A DNA stretch of 64,000 nt from the NCBI GenBank assembly GCA_035650355.1, contig DASRHT010000029.1:62001-126000 (forward strand). Direction: 5' to 3'. The translations under genes and the position numbers were made by a program. How positions within the stretch are numbered: position 1 is the first letter of the stretch; each line of letters begins with the position of its first letter. Below, in pieces: positions 59,379 through 64,000 of the stretch. The notes under the pieces are model-generated. The model was not told where the DNA came from, did not search any database, and saw only the letters and a list, made by a program, of their open reading frames with translations. The DNA is from DASRHT01 sp035650355 (lineage in GTDB: Bacteria; Chloroflexota; Ktedonobacteria; Ktedonobacterales; Ktedonobacteraceae).

Positions 59379-59850
59379 GTATCACCTCGTTCTGTTATCT
59401 GTTTTCCAGTACATTCAGCTCACTGTATCACGAAAAATTATCGATAGCAATAGTAAGCCCATCACCCCCTCTGCCCAGCAGGGCAAGCGCAAGGCATTGC
59501 CCCTGGCCATCCGATCCCACCATGATCCACCATCGCAGGCACCGCCACAGGGCAGAGGAGGTAATGGGCTAACGGCAGGACGTCTGGGTAGGGGCAATGC
59601 CTTGCGCTTGCCCTGTGGCGGGTTGGTTCTATTTCGGGCCGAAGACGTAGCGGGATGATTGCCCTGCGATATGATGATGTGGTTGGGGAGAGATGTACGG
59701 GCGCTGAAGCGGACGCGCTCAAGCACGTCTCTACGGGAGATGGTCGTCAAAGGGAGATCTCTGCTCCCTTGACAGGTATATGGCCCGGTGGTACGCTTTT
59801 CTATAATCCAGGTAGTTCAAGTAACTCACGATTTGAAAGGCGGTCAATTG
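59379..59850. other. Intergenic region with dispersed repeats
   Basis: 472 bases between msrA and the peptidase gene. Most of it is taken up by the repeat pair at 59480-59613. The last about 90 bases before 59851 should hold the peptidase promoter; TTGACA occurs at about 59768 (in CCTTGACAGG). Confidence 0.5.
59480..59613. repeat. Inverted pair of dispersed palindromic repeats
   Basis: GGGCAAGCGCAAGGCATTGC (left, to about 59505) and GGTAGGGGCAATGCCTTGCG (right, to 59613) are inverted copies about 80 bp apart. It is the same family as the repeat inside the methyltransferase gene at 40413, with near-identical sequence. Confidence 0.85.
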
Positions 59851-60738
59851 ATGAGTATGCGCGAGCAAGAAGGCTTTGTCCCCGTTGATGGCTATCGCGT
59901 CTGGTATCGTATCGTCGGTGGTGGCAGCGAGCATGAGCATGTGCCGCTGCTGGTTTTGCATGGAGGCCCGGGCGCTCCCCATGATTATCTGTCGAATCTG
60001 GCCGCTCTGGCCTCGGATACGCGGCGCGTCATCTTCTACGATCAACTCGGCTGCGGGCGCTCCGATCAGCCCGACGATACTTCGCTCTGGCGCGTCGAGC
60101 GTTTTGTGACGGAACTTGCTACGATGCGTCAAGCTCTGGGACTTGAGCGCCTTCATATCCTGGGTCAATCCTGGGGCGGGATGCTCGCTATCGAATATAT
60201 GCTGACACAGCCGCAGGGGGTCGTTAGCCTGGTCCTCTCCAATACCACCCCGAGCATTCCCCTATGGGTCGCCGAGGCCAACCGCCTGCGCGCTGAGCTG
60301 CCTCCAGAGGTCAATGCTACCCTGCTGCGCCACGAAGAGGCGGGCACCACTGATAGCGCCGAATATCTGGAGGCGATGGACGTCTTCTACCAGCGCCATG
60401 TGATCCGCGTCCCTGCACCAGATTATGTCAAGCACACAATGGACAATCTGAGCAAGGTCTATTTTTTCATGAACGGCCCCAGCGAGTTTCATGTCATTGG
60501 TCCCATCAAGGACTGGGACCGCAGTGACAGACTGCACGAGATTCAGGTGCCCACGCTCATTATCTCCGGTCGCTACGACGAATCCACCCCGACTATCAAT
60601 GACGTGCTGCAGCGTGGTATTGCTGGCGCTCAGCGTGTGACGCTAGAAAATAGCTCGCATTTATCACATGTGGAAGAGCCTGAACTGTATATGCAAACAG
60701 TCCAGGCTTTCTTGCAAAAAAACGAGTCGGGCGCTTAA
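59851..60738 (+). CDS. Proline iminopeptidase-like alpha/beta hydrolase (S33)
   Basis: 295 residues from ATG 59851 after GAAAGG; the longer open frame has no site. HGGPG (oxyanion hole), YDQLGCGRSDQP, the nucleophile GQSWGGMLAIEY, Asp in SGRYDESTP and His in SSHLSHVE form the full triad of prolyl aminopeptidases. It releases N-terminal proline or similar residues from peptides. It ends 6 bp from the convergent P450 gene. Confidence 0.93.
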   Translation: MSMREQEGFVPVDGYRVWYRIVGGGSEHEHVPLLVLHGGPGAPHDYLSNLAALASDTRRVIFYDQLGCGRSDQPDDTSLWRVERFVTELATMRQALGLERLHILGQSWGGMLAIEYMLTQPQGVVSLVLSNTTPSIPLWVAEANRLRAELPPEVNATLLRHEEAGTTDSAEYLEAMDVFYQRHVIRVPAPDYVKHTMDNLSKVYFFMNGPSEFHVIGPIKDWDRSDRLHEIQVPTLIISGRYDESTPTINDVLQRGIAGAQRVTLENSSHLSHVEEPELYMQTVQAFLQKNESGA

Positions 60739-60744
60739 CGCCGC

Positions 60745-61956
60745 TTACGCGGCTGCGCTGGATGGCGTGAACGTCACGGGCAGACGTTTAAAGCCAAACA
60801 GGATGCGGCCTTCGAAGAGTTCCAGCGGCTCCTCGCGCACGCGCTGGAGGTGTGGTAGTTGCTCCAGCATCATTGGCAGGGCAATCGAAGCCTCCAGGCG
60901 CGAGAGGGGCGCGCCGATGCAGAAATGAATGCCGTGTCCGAAGGCAACGTGTTTATTGGGCGTGCGCGTAATATCAAAACGCTCGGGGTCAGGAAACTGC
61001 GCGCTATCGCGATTGGCGGAGGCGACCCAGGTGAAGATCAGCGAGTCAGCCGGGATAGTTATGCCCTCGATAGTGACATCGGTTTTGTTTGTGCGCACCA
61101 GTCGCCACACAGGAGAAGCGTAGCGCAGAACCTCCTCGATTGCATCGGGCATCAGCTCTGGTTGCTCACGTAGCCGTTGCATCGCATCGGGATGCTCGTC
61201 AAAGCAGCGAATGGCCTGGGTGAGCAGATTGGTGGTGGTGACGTGACCAGCGAGTAAGAGCAGGATGCAGAAGCTGATCGTATCGTCCATGCTCAGGCGT
61301 TCTCCATCCACTTCGGCGACCAGCAGTTCGCTCATCATATCGGCGCGCGGTTGACGGCGGCGCTCCTCAAGAATGGCTCGGAAGTAATCGGACATCTCAT
61401 CAAAAGCTTTGGAGATACGCTGCGTTTCGAGCTGATCGGGTTTGAAAAACTCCGCATCGCTCAATTGTTGAGAGAGCAGCGCATCGGCCCAGCTCCTGAA
61501 TAGCGGACGATCAGATGTTGGCACGCCGAGCATTTCAGCGATGACGATAGTTGGCAGAGGGTAGGCGATATCCGTCATCACATCCATCTTGCCGGTTGGG
61601 CGAACCTCGTCGAGGAGTTCCTGCGTGATAGCCCTGACGCGGTCAGTAAGGCGAGCCAGCGCGCGTGGCGTAAACGAAGGAGAGACGAGATTGCGATACT
61701 GGCGATGTTGAGGCGGGTCCATCGCGATAATACTGCGTCCCTGGTTTGGATTACGCTCCGACCGGCGGGCAACGGGACGTCGTCTCTCTGAAGAGAACTG
61801 GTGATAATCGGTGATAATATGATGCACGTCGGCATAACGAAACACATGCCAGCAGCCACTCTTCTCGTCCAGCCAGGCGGGTTGAGTGGTGCGCATCTGT
61901 TCAAACCAGCGATACATTTCCTGCACATCCTGCAAGGAAGAAAGCTGTTGTAGCAT
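60745..61956 (-). CDS. Cytochrome P450
   Basis: 403 residues from MLQQLSSLQ (complement of 61954-61956), with AAAGGAA upstream. The open frame runs another 87 codons upstream into a palindromic element, which is not coding; an intermediate ATG at about 62010 is possible. The I-helix has LLLAGHVTTTNLL, the K-helix ExxR lies in IEEVLRYASPVWR, and the heme loop is FGHGIHFCIGAPLSRLEA with the axial Cys. It is a class I-type bacterial P450; ferredoxin and reductase genes are not adjacent. The substrate is unknown. Confidence 0.94.
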   Translation of the reverse strand: MLQQLSSLQDVQEMYRWFEQMRTTQPAWLDEKSGCWHVFRYADVHHIITDYHQFSSERRRPVARRSERNPNQGRSIIAMDPPQHRQYRNLVSPSFTPRALARLTDRVRAITQELLDEVRPTGKMDVMTDIAYPLPTIVIAEMLGVPTSDRPLFRSWADALLSQQLSDAEFFKPDQLETQRISKAFDEMSDYFRAILEERRRQPRADMMSELLVAEVDGERLSMDDTISFCILLLLAGHVTTTNLLTQAIRCFDEHPDAMQRLREQPELMPDAIEEVLRYASPVWRLVRTNKTDVTIEGITIPADSLIFTWVASANRDSAQFPDPERFDITRTPNKHVAFGHGIHFCIGAPLSRLEASIALPMMLEQLPHLQRVREEPLELFEGRILFGFKRLPVTFTPSSAAA

Positions 61957-62064
61957 AGAAGGCGTTTCCTTTGCTAATTTCAGTATCCTCAAGCGGACCG
62001 AGCTAGCCATGTCCTCCCGCCGTCTCGCTTGAGGGACAATATACCTGCCATCTACGAGGATATC

Positions 62065-62242
62065 AGAGGGTGTCTGATTCTGAGGATCTTCGCCCTTGCG
62101 TGGCGGAGTTCGCGCGGCGAAGCCGCGAAGGAGCTTTGTGTGTTGTGGAAAAATGCGCGAAGCGCATTTTTCCACAACACACAAAGCTCGGCAAGCGTCG
62201 CAGGCGCGAGCACGCACTCATGCTGAGAATCAGACCCCCTCT
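62065..62242. mobile_element. MITE-like palindromic element, 178 bp
   Basis: Terminal inverted repeats (left AGAGGGTGTCTGATTCTGAG, right its near complement ending at 62242) enclose two inner palindromes. The main one is a perfect 28-bp stem, 62131-62158 and 62162-62189, with a 3-base loop. No coding capacity. It resembles a non-autonomous miniature element or folded repeat. Confidence 0.7.
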
Positions 62243-62329
62243 CAAGTGGAAAGGCACTGGTGTTTCTCACAGAAAGGGTGAGAAAATCCAATCCGGTGAC
62301 TTATTACGTGCAACAACAGTATATCACCT

Positions 62330-62575
62330 TTAACCCGAAGTGGGAGCGCGCCAGTAACGGCGAATTGTCAAAACGTCTCCCGGCTGATTGGCTGTATTGG
62401 CGACCAGGCGAGCCGGGCGGAGCCAGCTCTTATGTGCCCCTCTTTTCTCTAGAAGCTTTTGTAGCTTTGCCAGGGTAATCCCTTCTTGATCCGGCAACAG
62501 GGAGAGGACCATCTGGGCCAACTGCTGCAGAAAGGAAAAGCATTTTTTATGAAAAAGCGGAACACCACCTTTCAC
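62330..62575 (-). pseudogene. Possible gene remnant
   Basis: An 81-codon open frame (FLQQLAQMVLSLLPDQEGIT and KLQKLLEKRGAHKS) has protein-like helical composition but no recognisable domain or start. It lies in an 860-base gap crowded with repeats. It may be a fragment of an older gene or transposase; the evidence is weak. Confidence 0.25.
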
Positions 62576-62658
62576 TAAAATGGGATTGCATCCCTTCGTA
62601 GCGACCAGCTACAGCGCGTCTGCTTTAGCGCCCGTATATCCCTGACCCCAAAAAGGCA

Positions 62659-62807
62659 GGGCAAGCGCGAGGCCCCACCCAATCTCCATGCCGCTCCTTG
62701 CCTCTACCGGCATTTCTCAAAAATCAAATGGGATCCACAATGTTGGACCGGAGGCGGTAGGGGTAAGGGGATGGGCTGGCGGGGGCGTGGGGGCCTCGCG
62801 CTTGCCC
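62659..62807. repeat. Inverted pair of dispersed palindromic repeats
   Basis: Left unit 62659-62708 (GGGCAAGCGCGAGGC ... TTGCCTCTACC) and right unit 62756-62807 (GGTAGGGGTAAGG ... GCCTCGCGCTTGCCC) are inverted. The pair is the same composite as at 48378-48543 and ends 9 bp from a hydrolase stop codon. Confidence 0.85.
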
Positions 62808-62816
62808 TGCTTGCTT

Positions 62817-63656
62817 TCAGGAGTGCAGAAAGTCGTTCACGGCCTGCATAAAAGCATCGAACATGTGACGGTGGATATTGTGCGTTGCGCCATCGATCTG
62901 TACCGCTTTGCTGTGGGCGGGCAGATAGCCTTGCGCCTCATCCCACAGCCGTCCCGGGAGTGTGGTGCCATTATCGGGATCGGCCCTGAGCAGCAGCGTC
63001 GGCGCTGTTAGCCTGGCGAGCAGTGGCAGCAAATTGCCCATCTGTCCAGCCTGCTCAAAGACGCTAACCACGCCCTCGCGGCTCACTTTACTCATGGCAT
63101 CCAGCTTGCCTTCTATATCGGCTTCCGTCCAGCCGGGGCTATTAGCAACCAGTTCGGGGCGCAACTCATCGGCGGGCCGACCAATATCTTTTGTATACGG
63201 AATGGCTCGTTTTTCGGCATCGCCCTGCCCAAAGTTGCACGCGGGATCTTCAAGAATAATTTTAGAGAAAGCCGGGGCAGGTTGATCAGTGCCATCGCCG
63301 CTTGCCAGGACGAGGGCGGTAGCGCCACCCCAGGAATGGCCGATCAGCACAGGTCGGCTCAGACGTAATCGTTCCATCAATGCCTGTGCATCGTCGGCTG
63401 TCTGGCGCAGGCTATAGGCCCCGGCAGGCGATTTGATGCTATCACCATGACCGCGCATATCCAGGGCATAGACTCTATAGCGGTCGGCCAGAGCTGGTCC
63501 GACGCGTATCCAGCTTTTCGCTGAGCTGGTAATGCCGTGCAGCAATAGCGCGCAGGGGCGATCCATATCCTGCGTCCCCCAGCTTAAATAATGGAAGCGG
63601 CCACCGGGAAGATCAATGGTGTGCGATTGAGGGTCCTGGTCAAAACTACCAGCCAT
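62817..63656 (-). CDS. Alpha/beta hydrolase
   Basis: 279 residues. LLLHGITSSAKSW gives the oxyanion hole, DMRGHGDSIK the following conserved loop, GHSWGGATALVLAS the nucleophile Ser, LRADPDNGTT the Asp and DGATHNIHRHMF the His. This is the epoxide hydrolase/haloperoxidase-like group. A variable cap of about 100 residues follows the nucleophile. The substrate is unknown. The stop codon lies 9 bp from a repeat pair that may act as its terminator. Confidence 0.88.
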   Translation of the reverse strand: MAGSFDQDPQSHTIDLPGGRFHYLSWGTQDMDRPCALLLHGITSSAKSWIRVGPALADRYRVYALDMRGHGDSIKSPAGAYSLRQTADDAQALMERLRLSRPVLIGHSWGGATALVLASGDGTDQPAPAFSKIILEDPACNFGQGDAEKRAIPYTKDIGRPADELRPELVANSPGWTEADIEGKLDAMSKVSREGVVSVFEQAGQMGNLLPLLARLTAPTLLLRADPDNGTTLPGRLWDEAQGYLPAHSKAVQIDGATHNIHRHMFDAFMQAVNDFLHS

Positions 63657-63974
63657 ACTCGTCTCCTTCTATAGGATAGCGATATCGAACGTAACAATTC
63701 TTTCTAGCCCGTAGTTTACCACAAGAAATTGTTTGCCCATCTGGAAGGGAGAGCGTTGGTATCAATTTGGGCTTAGCTTACGTGTTAACTACATGCGGGA
63801 GAGAGGCTTTTTGCGAGGGCGAGCGTTATCAATATATAACTGTTAGAGAACAGTACAATGGAGTGTTTCCCTGATGTTGCAATTGTCGCACTACCTGCAA
63901 ACGAGAATGGACTGTAAAGCCTGTATTGGAGCATGAAATGTGTAGGAGGCGTCTAGCGAATAAAGGGGAAAAAG
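63657..63974. other. Intergenic region
   Basis: 318 bases between a leftward hydrolase and the next rightward gene. No tRNA, hairpin terminator or strong promoter pair was recognised. Confidence 0.4.
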
Positions 63975-64000
63975 ATGTCGGGTCATGATATTATCGTTGT
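63975..64000 (+). CDS. Start of a gene cut by the window edge (CheB-like?)
   Basis: ATG after AAAGGGGAAAAAG, reading MSGHDIIV before the sequence ends. This opening is typical of CheB-type chemotaxis methylesterase proteins, but eight residues cannot establish it. Confidence 0.35.

Noticed and set aside
61957..62217. 87-residue N-terminal extension of the P450
   Set aside because: It is encoded by the MITE-like palindrome; P450 similarity begins after ATG 61956.

Overview
The window looks like a chromosome segment of a spore-forming, aerobic Ktedonobacteria-like member of the Chloroflexota. This is inferred from gene content only: a form II CO-dehydrogenase-like cluster, a serine/threonine kinase with an extracellular domain, F420-type LLM oxidoreductases, proline/threonine-rich lipoproteins, a solitary TnpB and many dispersed palindromic repeats. 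No rRNA or marker gene confirms the assignment.

Layout. 1-5.4 kb: a leftward molybdenum hydroxylase operon, coxS-coxL-coxM, then an M29 aminopeptidase and the start of a MoxR ATPase. 5.6-7.2 kb: a solitary IS1341-type tnpB. 7.2-9.3 kb: an unknown protein and two lipoproteins, one a cupredoxin. 9.4-11.9 kb: an AT-rich type II restriction-modification pair. 11.98-23.1 kb: an integrated mobile element bounded by 73-bp repeats, with its right end restoring the 3' end of a tRNA-Glu(CUC). 23.3-31.9 kb: GH65 phosphorylase plus beta-phosphoglucomutase, an MFS transporter, an esterase, a sirtuin and a frameshifted histidine kinase. 31.9-39 kb: a kinase and its coupled surface protein, then two membrane proteins. 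39-51.9 kb: a leftward defence-like cassette of three paralogous Eco57I/PglX-type methyltransferases and one PLD-SNF2 helicase. 52-64 kb: transport, tRNA-His, LLM oxidoreductases, an orphan metal-type ABC ATPase under a Fur-like operator, MsrA, peptidase, P450 and hydrolase genes, separated by repeats.

The mobile element is the most unusual part. Its right end has the rep-xis-int-att order of actinomycete integrative elements (AICEs), but no FtsK/Tra translocase is visible. It carries a Spo11/topoisomerase VI A-like TOPRIM protein, an HTH-acetyltransferase fusion divergent from a strong repeat-bearing promoter, a large inverted-repeat region just before rep, and a near-identical Shine-Dalgarno/start cassette before most of its genes.

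The second candidate system is the 39-52 kb cassette. Its gene junctions overlap (stop and start codons share a base), its paralogues differ mainly in an N-terminal domain and in the target-recognition region, and two of its methyltransferases carry a dispersed palindromic repeat in frame at the same linker.

Coordinates read by eye from hairpins and repeats may be off by about one base. All functional calls come from motifs only.
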